Below are positions 15,879 to 25,003 of a stretch of 46,489 nucleotides of DNA, one piece after another; within the stretch, counting starts at the first letter, position 1, and every line of letters begins with the position of its first letter. The stretch comes from Phycisphaerae bacterium (GTDB lineage: Bacteria > Planctomycetota > Phycisphaerae > UBA1845 > JAFGLZ01). The notes under the pieces are model-generated. The model made no database searches. It saw only the letters and a list, made by a program, of their open reading frames with translations, and was not told where the DNA came from. Where the stretch lies: NCBI GenBank assembly GCA_016927755.1, contig JAFGLZ010000107.1, positions 1 through 46,489 on the forward strand, given 5' to 3'. The position numbers and the translations under genes are program-made.

Positions 15879-17414
15879 ATGGCTCGAGGAACCGACGGGC
15901 GCGTCGAATGCCACGGATCGATCACGCGTTGGCATTTCCCGATGATCATCCCTCTCATGCTCTGCCTGTCGCACGCTACGACGGCATCTGCGGCCGGCGA
16001 GCTGGCGGTGGGCGCCGCGAGCGCCGACATCACCCCGACGGGTCCCGTGGCCCTGGTGGGCCAGTGGAACCTGCGGATCTCCAAGAAGGCCGAGACGCCG
16101 CTGACGGCCAACGTGCTTGCCCTGGAGTCGCGCGAGGGTGACCGATCGCTCGACGCGGCCGTCATGATTTCGTGTGACCTGGTCTGGGGACCGGACGAGA
16201 TTCTGAATCCCATTCGCGAAGAGGCGCACAAGCGCTTGCCGGATCTGGACGTGAGAAAGATATTCCTCAGCGGCACTCACACGCACACCTCTCCGGTCCT
16301 CAAGGGAGGCCAGGAGTGCTTGTACCAGATCCCCAAGGAGGGCGTTGTACAGGTGGAGGAGTATCAGGTATTCCTCGTCCAGCGGATTGCCGACGCCGTG
16401 GTGAAGGCATGGAACAGCCGCGCGCCGGGCAGCGTCACCTGGGGGCTCGGTCACGCCGTCGTGGCCTACAACCGCCGGATCGTCTATGCCGACGGCTCGG
16501 CGAAGATGTACGGGCGAACCGATCTGCCGGAGTTTCGCAACCTCGAAGCCGGTGAGGACCATGACGTGGGCTCGCTGTTCTTCTGGAATGCGGCGGGAAC
16601 GCTCATCAGCATCGTCGTCAACGTGTCGTGTCCGGCCCAGGAAGTCGAACACCGGCAGACGATCAACGCTGACTACTGGCACCCGGTGCGCGAATCGCTT
16701 CGCAAGCAGTACGGTCAAGGCGTGTGCGTTCTGGGCTGGATCGGTGCCGCCGGGGACCAGTCGCCGCACCTGCGCTATCGCCGGGCGGCCGACGATCGCA
16801 TGACCACGTTGCGAGGGCTGGACCGTTTGGGCGAGATCGCCCGGCGCATCTGCCGCGCGGTCGATGAAGCCTACGAGGCGGTCAAGGACGACCGGCACGC
16901 CGACGTTTGCCTCCGCCACAAAGTCGAAACCGTCCGTCTGCCCGTTTGGCGGGTGACCGACGCGCAGTATGCCGAGGCGAAAGCCGCACGCCAGCAGTAC
17001 GCCGATCAGATCGCCAAGAGCGCCACCCCGGCGATCGATCTCTACGCCAGGATGAAGTGGCAGGAGGCGCTGGCTCGACGGTATGAGCGCCAGAAGGCCG
17101 CGCCGCGGGCAACGTTCGACGCGGAGCTGCACGTGCTGCGGCTCGGAGACGTGGCCATCTGCACCAACCCGTTCGAGCTCTACACCGACTACGGCATCCG
17201 GATCAAGGCCCGCGGCAGGGCGATTCAGACGTTCGTCGTCCAATTGACCGGCGGCCCTGGCGATGGGAGCCCGTATCTACCCACCGAGTCCGCCGTCCGC
17301 GGCGGCGGCTACAGCGCCATCGCCCCGTCCTGCAATGTGGGCCCCGACGGCGGGCAGATCCTCGTGGACCGGACCGTCGAGTTGATCAACGCCATGTGGG
17401 CCAAGCCGAACTAG
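15879..17414 (+). CDS. neutral/alkaline ceramidase-family protein, secreted
   Basis: A 511-residue protein starting at ATG 15879 with TAAGGAG upstream. A long n-region precedes the hydrophobic leader (MIIPLMLCLSHATTASAA). The mature N-terminus reads GAASADITPTGPVALVG, followed by MISCDLVWGP and GTHTHTSP (132-139), the zinc-ligand motif of the neutral ceramidase N-terminal domain. The middle part (INADYWHPVRESL, LGWIGAAGDQSPH) also fits. The family hydrolyses the N-acyl bond of ceramide, but many environmental members are uncharacterised and shorter than the eukaryotic form, as here. Next to sialidases, one could imagine removal of ganglioside or sphingolipid head and tail; that is inference only. 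It is convergent with the BNR protein gene ending at 17539. Confidence 0.82.
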   Translation: MARGTDGRVECHGSITRWHFPMIIPLMLCLSHATTASAAGELAVGAASADITPTGPVALVGQWNLRISKKAETPLTANVLALESREGDRSLDAAVMISCDLVWGPDEILNPIREEAHKRLPDLDVRKIFLSGTHTHTSPVLKGGQECLYQIPKEGVVQVEEYQVFLVQRIADAVVKAWNSRAPGSVTWGLGHAVVAYNRRIVYADGSAKMYGRTDLPEFRNLEAGEDHDVGSLFFWNAAGTLISIVVNVSCPAQEVEHRQTINADYWHPVRESLRKQYGQGVCVLGWIGAAGDQSPHLRYRRAADDRMTTLRGLDRLGEIARRICRAVDEAYEAVKDDRHADVCLRHKVETVRLPVWRVTDAQYAEAKAARQQYADQIAKSATPAIDLYARMKWQEALARRYERQKAAPRATFDAELHVLRLGDVAICTNPFELYTDYGIRIKARGRAIQTFVVQLTGGPGDGSPYLPTESAVRGGGYSAIAPSCNVGPDGGQILVDRTVELINAMWAKPN

Positions 17415-17538
17415 CCCGGACATCTCGCCGCTGGCATGGGATTACGGCAAGAAGGGGATATCGAGCTCTGGTTCCGCTGACTCGTAGCCCTTGCGGCAAG
17501 CACGACTGGGCAAGCAGTTCCCGGCGATGGCGCTGAGT

Positions 17539-18810
17539 TCACTGTTTCCCCTTCAGCCGGGCATCGAGTTCGCTTAGCTTGAAGCGGACGCTGACAATCG
17601 AGTTCTTCTCAGGGCCGGGACGATACTTGATATAGGTGGTAGCCACCAGCGTGCCGTCGGGAAGCACTTCGAGTCCCGGATAGCCGCAATCGCCGCCGGC
17701 GTGGCTGTGCAGCAGCTTCACGCGGTACTGGCCCTCGCGGCCGTTGACGATGTCGTCGTACGTGCCTACCCAAGCCACGAAGTGTGACTTTGTCGGACTC
17801 TTCGCCGCCTTGTCGCGCATCACGACCACCAATCGGCCGTCAGGCGCGTAGCGCGGCCTATGGCGGTCGCCCGTCAGACTGGCCGTCAGCTCCTTCGGCG
17901 GCGACCACGTCTTGCCCTCGTCGTTGCTGGTGATGTACAGCGAGTTCAAGCGGCGTCGGTTCTCGCGCATCAGCAGCAGAAGCTGCTTGCCGTCGGGCGA
18001 GCGGACGCAACTCGGTTCGCAGGGGTCCGCGCCGTCAATGCTGGGGTCGAAGCGTTTCTTGGATTTGGCGTAAGCCGTCTTGTCCTTGCCCTCGACGATG
18101 CAGATCATCCGTGCCTCGCCCCAGGTCAGTCCGCCGTCGTGTGACGCTGCCTGCCAGACACTCAGCGGCGAAGCGTCTCCGCGGCCGGGCGCGCCGATGT
18201 GATACCAGGTCAACAGGGTCCGCCCGTTGTCGATTGGTTCGACCGTCAGCGGCGGCACGCCGCAGCCGATGCCGGTCGGTGCCATCGGCGACCAGGTGCG
18301 CCCCTCGTCCTCGGAGACGGCTCTGGCCATCCCTCCCAGGCCGCAGGCAAGAACAACCAACCTTGCCTTGCCGTCGGGCGCGATCAGCCGATGGATGGTC
18401 GGGCAATTGGCGACCTTCGTCCAGTTCTCCGGCACATCGAGCAACTTGCTCCAGGTCTGCCCGCCGTCGTCGCTCCGCTTCAGCGGTCCGCACCGGCCGC
18501 CGTGACCGTACGTCCACACGGCCCACATGCTCTTGCCGTCCGGCATCAGCAGCGTATCGACGTGGCCGTGGTAGATGTCCTTGGTCCCTTGGGCGACGAT
18601 GACCCGCCGATCCGTCTCGCTCGAAATGTCGATGACCGGAATCGTGTAGTTCTTCGGCAATCGCGGTTGCGGCGTCTCGTCGGCGGCTGCCGCGGCGGGA
18701 ATCCGAGGCAAGCCGGCTTCATCGCCCAGTAGGGCCCGATCCATCGCCCCCAAGGCTGCCAGTATCACACAGCCGACCATTCGAGGCTTGACTGCACAAC
18801 GTCCTAGCAT
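17539..18810 (-). CDS. BNR/sialidase-superfamily secreted protein
   Basis: A 423-residue protein. ATG 18810 has GGAG seven bases upstream and starts MLGRCAVKPRMVGCVILAAL, a plausible leader; the frame is open to a GTG at 18924. Asp-box motifs are SDDGGQTWSK, SEDEGRTWSP, SHDGGLTWGE and SNDEGKTWSP, giving a six-bladed sialidase fold. It lacks the FRIP motif of the first sialidase in this window; the start of the propeller is YHGHVDTLLMPDGKSMWAVW. It is therefore a BNR_2-type protein that may be a hydrolase of a different sugar or a non-catalytic binder. It is divergent from the GH89 gene with 338 bases between starts. Confidence 0.78.
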   Translation of the reverse strand: MLGRCAVKPRMVGCVILAALGAMDRALLGDEAGLPRIPAAAAADETPQPRLPKNYTIPVIDISSETDRRVIVAQGTKDIYHGHVDTLLMPDGKSMWAVWTYGHGGRCGPLKRSDDGGQTWSKLLDVPENWTKVANCPTIHRLIAPDGKARLVVLACGLGGMARAVSEDEGRTWSPMAPTGIGCGVPPLTVEPIDNGRTLLTWYHIGAPGRGDASPLSVWQAASHDGGLTWGEARMICIVEGKDKTAYAKSKKRFDPSIDGADPCEPSCVRSPDGKQLLLLMRENRRRLNSLYITSNDEGKTWSPPKELTASLTGDRHRPRYAPDGRLVVVMRDKAAKSPTKSHFVAWVGTYDDIVNGREGQYRVKLLHSHAGGDCGYPGLEVLPDGTLVATTYIKYRPGPEKNSIVSVRFKLSELDARLKGKQ

Positions 18811-19148
18811 GTGGGTCTCCATGGTTCCAGGGCATGCTCGGTGCAGACTGCGGGAGCCGTCTGTCCGCGCGTTCGAAAGGCATGTGTAGAGAGTCCCTAC
18901 TGTGAGTTCCGGTGTCAAGTACAAGTACGGGGCACGAGGCAGGCGCTGCAGTGTCGGTCGAACCGCACGTCGTCGGGGGAGGTCGAGCTGAGTATTCGAC
19001 CCGCACGGGAGCGTTTGGCAAAGCTGACCTAGGGGTTAGAATCTCGGGTGGCGGTGGCGGGGAATCAGGTCAGGATGTCAGGCGTCCAGAGTCGGCTCCC
19101 GCCCTTCGGCCTCTTGTTGAGGTCCCCCGTTTCATAGGAGAGCGAGCC
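18811..19148. other. divergent intergenic region, BNR gene and GH89 gene
   Basis: 338 bases separate the two outward-facing starts and must contain both promoters if the genes are independently transcribed. The GH89 frame is open through most of it but encodes Gly/Arg-rich sequence with no domain. I see AGGAG before GTG 19149 and GGAG before ATG 18810, but no confident sigma70 hexamer pair or operator. Confidence 0.45.
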
Positions 19149-21476
19149 GTGCGAAGCGCTGGTACAGCGGTGTTGGGATTCATGTGCGGGTGGGGCGCCC
19201 AATGTGCGGCACAGGCCGCCGAGTGGCAGATCCTCGAGCCTGCTTCGGCGCCGCAGGCGTATACGGTGGCCGCGGCGGAGTTTCAGAAGTACTACGAGGC
19301 CGTGACCGGCTCGCGACTTCCCATCGTCTCCAAGCCGAACACGTCGAACCTCGTGGTAATAGGCGCCGACAGCGTGAACCGCTTCGGCCGTGAGGCGGTG
19401 GAACAGAAGATCATTCCTCCGTTGGACCTCGGCGTGGACACGGACGCCTACCGGATCCGGTCGGCGGAGAAGGACGGCCGGCGGTTCCTGTTTCTGGCGG
19501 GCGGCAACGGGCGCGGTACGCTCTACGCGGTCTACGACTTCTTCGAACGACGGGCGGGATGCCGTTATTTCTGGGACGGCGAGGTCATTCCGAAACAGGC
19601 GGCAATCAACATGGACGGGCTCGACGTTACCGAATCTCCGCGTTTTGCGTACCGCGGCATCCGCTACTTCGCGCACCGGAGTCTCGACCGGTTCCAGGCC
19701 GAACACTGGGGCCCGAAGCAATGGGAGCGTGAGATCGACTGGATACTCAAGAAGCGCCTCAACCTCTTCATGCTGCGCATCGGCATGGACGATGTGTACC
19801 AGAAAGCATTTCCCGATATTGTGCCGTATCCGCCGGATGACGCCCCGCTGCCCGAGGCGGTCGCGCGCTCCTACGACGACCGGACGACTGCGTGGCCGTT
19901 GCGTTACCGAGGCGAGCTCCGCAAGCACGTCCTGCAATACGCGCGTGATCGCGGCCTGATTCATCCGGAAGACACGGGCACCATGACCCACTGGTACAGC
20001 CGCACGCCCAAGGCGTTTCTCGAGTCCGTCAAGCCGGCGTTCATGCCGCAGTCCGGCGGGGGGTATCGTGGGAACCCGACGGGCGCCGTCTGGGACATCC
20101 GTGACGACGCCAATCTCGACAACTACTGGAAGCTCACGCGGGCGCACATCCAGGCCTACGGCCGGCCTGAGATCTTTCACACCATCGGACTTGCCGAACG
20201 CAATGTCTTCGCCGACCGGGCCGCGAACCTCGAAATGAAGCTCTACGCCTACCGGCGGATCATTCAGAAGCTGCGCGAGCACTATCCGCAGGCTCCCCTA
20301 CTGATCGGGTCGTGGGATTTCTACTATCCCGGGTGGAGCGGGAGCGAGGTCTCGAAGCTGTTGAAGATGCTAAACCCGCGGAACACGTTCATCTTCGACT
20401 ACACCTCCGATCTGCCGGGCAAGAGCTTCCGGAACTGGGGCGTGGTCGGTGCGTTCCCGTGGTTCTTCGGTCTTCTCCATGCGTACGAATGGCAGAATGA
20501 CCTGCGCGGCAACTACGACCTGATCCGCGAGCGCATGCCCATTGCCGCGGCCGACCCGATGTGCAAAGGGTTCGTGTATTGGCCGGAGACGTCCCACAGC
20601 GACAGCCTGATGCTGGAGTTCTTCACGAGGAACGCGTGGCGGCCCGGCACGTTGGCGCCCGAGGCATTGCTGCCCGCCTTCTGCCGCGATCGCTATCAGG
20701 CGTTGGCGGACCCAATGCTCGCGGTGTGGCAGGCGGCATTGCCGGTCATCAAGGCACATGCTCAATTGCCGCTCGAGTTCCGCAATCTTGCCGCTTTCTC
20801 GCGGCGAGAGGTCACGTCCAAGCGGGTCCAGGACCTCGCCAGCCTCTGTGCGAAACTGGAACCACGGATGAAGGGGCTCCCCGCTCTCTGCCGCGAACTG
20901 GCCGACCTGCCGTACGCAGCAGGCAACACGTTCGTGGACCGGGACGCGATCGACTTGGCTCGGACAGTGGCGGGACGTACGTTTAGTCATGCCCTCTATC
21001 GCTACGTGATTGCCCAGGGCGCGTGGGTGCATGGCGAGTCCGATGCCACGGCCGTGAAGGCAGCGGGCAAGCGGTGTACGGCCATTCTGACCACGCTGCG
21101 CAATATCCTCGCGTTACATGAGGATTACTCGATGAACGCCTCAATGGCCAAGCTCGCGGCCGTACATCCCGTTAACCCCTGTTTCGAGCAGACGCTCAAG
21201 GGTAACGCGGAGAACAGCTATTGCCGGACCTACATCTTCGAGCTGTTCGACCACTACTACCTGCCGCAGTTGGCGCTCTACAAGCAGTGGGTCGACGAGC
21301 GTGTGGCCGGGGACACGCAGAGCCGGATGAGACCTGCCCGGCCCTTGCCAATGCAGAAGATCAGGGATGATTTCTACGCCAAGCCCCTTGCCGAGATGGC
21401 CCCGCCAAGGCACGAAGATCCCCGCGCGGCCTATCGCGCAGCCTTGGAAAACTTGGCCAGTGCCCTCGATAGATAG
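19149..21476 (+). CDS. alpha-N-acetylglucosaminidase (NAGLU-like, GH89), secreted
   Basis: A 775-residue protein. GTG 19149 follows AGGAGAGCGAGCC and begins a leader (VRSAGTAVLGFMCGWGAQCA). The N-terminal NAGLU_N-like domain covers about 25-150 (AAAEFQKYYEAVTGSRLPIV, GGNGRGTLYAVYDFF). The TIM barrel begins at YRGIRYFAH and has WEREIDWILKKRLNLFML, the GH89 WExEIDW signature. The helical C-terminal domain ends the protein. Candidate catalytic glutamates are E350 (GLAERN) and E480 (YWPETSHSD). Their spacing of 130 residues equals that of E316 and E446 in human NAGLU. GH89 removes terminal alpha-GlcNAc from heparan sulfate or from gastric-mucin-type O-glycans. With the sialidases and GH129-like enzyme nearby, the latter fits better (inference). 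Confidence 0.87.
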   Translation: MRSAGTAVLGFMCGWGAQCAAQAAEWQILEPASAPQAYTVAAAEFQKYYEAVTGSRLPIVSKPNTSNLVVIGADSVNRFGREAVEQKIIPPLDLGVDTDAYRIRSAEKDGRRFLFLAGGNGRGTLYAVYDFFERRAGCRYFWDGEVIPKQAAINMDGLDVTESPRFAYRGIRYFAHRSLDRFQAEHWGPKQWEREIDWILKKRLNLFMLRIGMDDVYQKAFPDIVPYPPDDAPLPEAVARSYDDRTTAWPLRYRGELRKHVLQYARDRGLIHPEDTGTMTHWYSRTPKAFLESVKPAFMPQSGGGYRGNPTGAVWDIRDDANLDNYWKLTRAHIQAYGRPEIFHTIGLAERNVFADRAANLEMKLYAYRRIIQKLREHYPQAPLLIGSWDFYYPGWSGSEVSKLLKMLNPRNTFIFDYTSDLPGKSFRNWGVVGAFPWFFGLLHAYEWQNDLRGNYDLIRERMPIAAADPMCKGFVYWPETSHSDSLMLEFFTRNAWRPGTLAPEALLPAFCRDRYQALADPMLAVWQAALPVIKAHAQLPLEFRNLAAFSRREVTSKRVQDLASLCAKLEPRMKGLPALCRELADLPYAAGNTFVDRDAIDLARTVAGRTFSHALYRYVIAQGAWVHGESDATAVKAAGKRCTAILTTLRNILALHEDYSMNASMAKLAAVHPVNPCFEQTLKGNAENSYCRTYIFELFDHYYLPQLALYKQWVDERVAGDTQSRMRPARPLPMQKIRDDFYAKPLAEMAPPRHEDPRAAYRAALENLASALDR

Positions 21477-21665
21477 ACAAACGGCATCGCGCTACCTGCA
21501 CAAGGCGCCGGGCACGTCGGTCGTCTTCTGTGGGGCTCAATGAATCCTCTCGTTGGGGAATCCGGCGCCCGTGAGCGCTTCGACCGCTCCGTCGGTCCGC
21601 TCGCCGGCGGAGTATGGCTATCGGATCGTCAGCGCACCAGGCAGGCCGTTCGAGGCAGGCCGTGT

Positions 21666-24600
21666 CTACTTCGTTAAGAAGCCTGCGTCGGCCCAGTCGC
21701 CGTGGTCGCAGGTGGCACCATCACCGGCGTCGGTGAGGATGAGTCGGATACGCCGGCTGCCTTCGGGGATCTTGGCGTTGATGTGCCATACCTGCCCAAG
21801 TCGCATCACAGAAGTCTGGTCCAGGAGCGTGTCGTCGGCGAAAACCTGGAAGACGACACTGGCATGGTCGTAGTCCCTCATCTCGTCGTCTACGCCAACG
21901 ACGGCGACGAAGGCCTTGAACTCGGGCTTCCGCTCGTAGATCAGTTCCGACTTGGCGTGTACGCCCATGCCTCTGTCGTGGCGTTTTCCCGCGATCGAGA
22001 GCGGCTTGTTCTGGACCGAACGATCCACCCCCGGCTTCTCGAAGTGGCCGACCGTCGCCTTGACGGGTTTGAGGTCGCTGAGGTGGACGTGTGGTTTCGG
22101 CGGCAGCGGCGGACGCTTGATGAACGTAGCGGAGGCCACCGCGCCGGGCTCGGCGCCCGGCAAGAAGACGCGTGCCTTGATCGTGGCGGACTCGGCGAGC
22201 TTCACAGGAGAGGTGTATTGCCTCGAGGCGTCCGTCGGGTCGGCCCCGTCAAGGGTGTAGCGGATTCGTGCATGCTCGCGCTGGGGACATAGGCCGAGCT
22301 CGACTTCAACCGATCCGTCGAACATGCCGCCGTCCGGGGTGACGGTGGGCGCCGATAGAGGCACGCGAACGAATTCGGCGGCCTGGACGGAACCTACTCT
22401 CTTTCCGTCGACGAAGACGGCGGCCTTGACGAGGGTGGTCGCCTCGAGCGTGGTCTGATCGTTGTAGAGCGGGGATTCGGCGGTCGGATCGGTGCCGTCA
22501 AGCGTGCATCGGATTCGGCCCGCGCCGATCCGCGTGCCCATCGCCATGCGGATGGGCGAGGTGAAGTAGCGGCGATACGGGGTGATCCATGTGTGCGACA
22601 GTCTGACCATGGCGCAGCCGCGGCAGAGCGGGACATCGAGCGTCAGGAGGCCGGGCTCCTGTTTGGCCTCGAGGGGCGCCCACGTCTCGTGGCCCGGGTG
22701 GATGACTTCGATACGGAACCCCTTCTGACCGGGCAGGCTCGGCAGGTCATGCAACTGGACGCTCGCGGAGGTCTCCTTGCCGCCGAACGTCACGGCGAGC
22801 ACGTAACCGGCTGGGACTTCGAAGAGATTGGCCTTTGCCTTGTTGTCCTGCACGCGGACGACGTGCGGCTGAAGCACCCATCGCTTGCCGCGTAGGGCGT
22901 CCAAGAGTGGGCCGTAGTCGAAGTAGTGCTTATCGACCCATGGGACGGGGAGGATCGTGTGGTCGTTGCCGGGCACCGGCGCGGTGAGAAAGGCGCCCAT
23001 GTGCAGATGTCTCTGGAAGTACGCGTCGGGGTCGGACTGGAGTTCGTCAACCAGGATGGTCCACTCCATGACGGGCTTTCGCAGGCACAGCAGGGCGCAC
23101 AGGTTCAGGCTGTGGCCCATCTGACCGAACTCGTCGTAGACGCCGTCGAGATGTCGCAAGAGGTCGAGGCGGCGGTAGTGCGGATTGCAGTAGATCACCT
23201 TACCGGCCTTGTGCATCATGGGGCCGAGCTTGCCCATGATGTCGTGCCAGGAGGTGACAAGCGACCGGGACGGCTTGCCATCGACCCAGCTCACGCCGTC
23301 GTCGCGGCGGCTGTTGTAGCGCCGGGTCCAGTCCAGTCGGTCGATGCAGATGCCGGTGCTCTCGGGCAACTTGTCGATATGCCGCTGGGCCTGTTCCAGC
23401 AGGAAGCGCTGGTATGCGCCCTCGCCCGGGTCCATGACCACGCAGTACCTCCAGGAGTGGATGGGCTTGCCATTGGGGCCGGGCAGGATGGCGTCGCGAA
23501 GGACCTGGTAGAGGAAGTCATTGGCGTGCTTCCACAGGTCGGCGTCGGTCTTGGCCTCTCGGGGGGGCGGGGTCAGCTTGATGCCCGCGCCGAACTCAGT
23601 GACGTTGAAGTAATTCAGGACGTAGAAGCCCATTTCGCGCATCTTCCGCGAGTGGTCCCTCATGTGATTGATCGAGGTCGGCTTTCCCTTGAAGTCGATC
23701 CACTCTTGGGTGTCGCTGGTGACGGGAGGCAGGAACATGCCCATGTATGGGAAGTCGAAACTGGCCTTCCAATTGACGCGAAAGGCCATCCTCATGAGCT
23801 TCTCGGGGTCGAACCTCTCGCTGTGGCTCGAATAGGCGGCGCAGCCCGCAATCTGGCCTGCCAGGGGATTGGGCGGGTCGAAGAACTTGCGGTATCGCCA
23901 TACCATCCACGCGAGTGCGGCGCGCCAGTCGGCGGGATGGGCGACCAGGTCCATGGCGAACCGGACCGGCCTGTCGGGGGCGATTCGATGCCTGGTCCTC
24001 GAGAAGACGATATCTCCCTGCCGCGTGGTATTCAGTCTCATGTCGAGTATCAGGTCTTCGGGAGACAGCACGAGGCTCAGGCCGGCGTCCCTTGCCTCGT
24101 CCATGACGACGGCGATGGGGATGCTGACGGCCTGGGGGTGTGAGAAGTGGTCGCTTCCATAGATGAGGGTTCTGTCCTGGAAGGGCACTGGCACCAGCGG
24201 ATCGGTCCAACTGTGGGAACCTTTGGGCGCGTCGGGTCGATTGTCTCCCCATGCCGTCCAGAAGCTCGCGCCGGTGACGTCGGGCCAGCTCAGTCGAGTC
24301 TCGATGGCCGTGCTCCAGGGCTCGCCCGAGCCGTGGACCTCGATCTCCCAGCGGACGCTACGCTCGGCGGGGATGAAACGCTCGACGAGTCGGCACCGGC
24401 GTTTCTCCTTGTCGTTGACGAGTTCCTTTCGGAACTCGACGCCGCCCTTGCCGAAGGGCTTGGCCGCGACGTCGCCGCTGATCTGAGTCCCGGCGAGCAA
24501 CGTCTCGGCGGAGAGGGGCATGGGCAACTGCCTTTGGCCCAACATCGCTCGCGAGACGGTACCCTTGCTTGACAGATACAGCGTCAGGCCGCGTGTTCGG

Positions 24601-24683
24601 ATGACGTGAGCCGAGTCGGTCGAGGACTGTTCGGCACCGTAGGGGTTTGCCAACGTAGCCGTCACGATGAGTGCAGTGATCAT
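21666..24683 (-). CDS. unclassified secreted TIM-barrel hydrolase with two chitobiase-C-like repeats and a C-terminal NPCBM
   Basis: A 1005-residue protein, ATG 24683 after GGGGAGAACTGC, with a short leader (MITALIVTATLANPYGA). Residues about 25-260 form a beta-sandwich. Residues about 270-680 look like a barrel with MGFYVLNYFNVTEFGAG, YCVVMDPGEGAY, GICIDRLDWTRRYNSRRDDG and GKVIYCNPH; D and E residues at these strand ends are catalytic candidates. Then follow two chitobiase/beta-hexosaminidase C-like repeats (IRCTLDGTDPTAESPLY and IRYTLDGADPTDASRQY). A NPCBM domain closes the protein (HDRGMGVHAKSELIYE, FKAFVAVVGVDDE). The barrel loosely recalls GH101/GH129 or GH36-like enzymes, but I cannot place it in a family. 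Hydrolase activity is inferred from architecture. Confidence 0.7.
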   Translation of the reverse strand: MITALIVTATLANPYGAEQSSTDSAHVIRTRGLTLYLSSKGTVSRAMLGQRQLPMPLSAETLLAGTQISGDVAAKPFGKGGVEFRKELVNDKEKRRCRLVERFIPAERSVRWEIEVHGSGEPWSTAIETRLSWPDVTGASFWTAWGDNRPDAPKGSHSWTDPLVPVPFQDRTLIYGSDHFSHPQAVSIPIAVVMDEARDAGLSLVLSPEDLILDMRLNTTRQGDIVFSRTRHRIAPDRPVRFAMDLVAHPADWRAALAWMVWRYRKFFDPPNPLAGQIAGCAAYSSHSERFDPEKLMRMAFRVNWKASFDFPYMGMFLPPVTSDTQEWIDFKGKPTSINHMRDHSRKMREMGFYVLNYFNVTEFGAGIKLTPPPREAKTDADLWKHANDFLYQVLRDAILPGPNGKPIHSWRYCVVMDPGEGAYQRFLLEQAQRHIDKLPESTGICIDRLDWTRRYNSRRDDGVSWVDGKPSRSLVTSWHDIMGKLGPMMHKAGKVIYCNPHYRRLDLLRHLDGVYDEFGQMGHSLNLCALLCLRKPVMEWTILVDELQSDPDAYFQRHLHMGAFLTAPVPGNDHTILPVPWVDKHYFDYGPLLDALRGKRWVLQPHVVRVQDNKAKANLFEVPAGYVLAVTFGGKETSASVQLHDLPSLPGQKGFRIEVIHPGHETWAPLEAKQEPGLLTLDVPLCRGCAMVRLSHTWITPYRRYFTSPIRMAMGTRIGAGRIRCTLDGTDPTAESPLYNDQTTLEATTLVKAAVFVDGKRVGSVQAAEFVRVPLSAPTVTPDGGMFDGSVEVELGLCPQREHARIRYTLDGADPTDASRQYTSPVKLAESATIKARVFLPGAEPGAVASATFIKRPPLPPKPHVHLSDLKPVKATVGHFEKPGVDRSVQNKPLSIAGKRHDRGMGVHAKSELIYERKPEFKAFVAVVGVDDEMRDYDHASVVFQVFADDTLLDQTSVMRLGQVWHINAKIPEGSRRIRLILTDAGDGATCDHGDWADAGFLTK

Positions 24684-24829
24684 GCAGTTCTCCCCGGATC
24701 TAAGGAGCGAATCAGTAGACCAGTCGGAGGAAAGGCTATCGTCATTGCCCCCGCAAGGCTACCCAAGCATCCGATCCGGTGGCCTATGAGTTCGAGGCAG
24801 CCCGTGATTCGTGCCCTGCGCCCGGGGAG

Positions 24830-24857
24830 ACGACACGGGGAGGGAATGCCGTATAAT
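24830..24857 (+). promoter_or_regulatory. sigma70-like promoter for the GH101/GH129-related gene
   Basis: A perfect TATAAT at 24852-24857 lies 16 bases after ACGACA (24830-24835, 4 of 6 matches to TTGACA). A perfect -10 box is rare in this GC-rich DNA and it points towards the gene starting at 25004, giving an untranslated leader of about 140 bases. It lies in the 320-base divergent spacer 24684-25003, in which I see no gene. No matching promoter was found for the minus-strand gene starting at 24683. Confidence 0.5.
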
Positions 24858-25003
24858 GCCAACACACGGCCCAAGGCCGCAGCCGGCCGAGGTCATAGCG
24901 GCAACTCGACTCCGGCGGTTCGCCTCAATCGGATCTGAGCCGCCGCCCATCGTCAGGCGATGCGGGTTGTTCGGCTCTGGGGCCGTAATGCGGAGGGTCA
25001 TGG

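Noticed and set aside
15804..17243. 479-codon minus-strand open frame
   Set aside because: Antisense to the ceramidase-family gene, whose zinc motif and ribosome site are clear.
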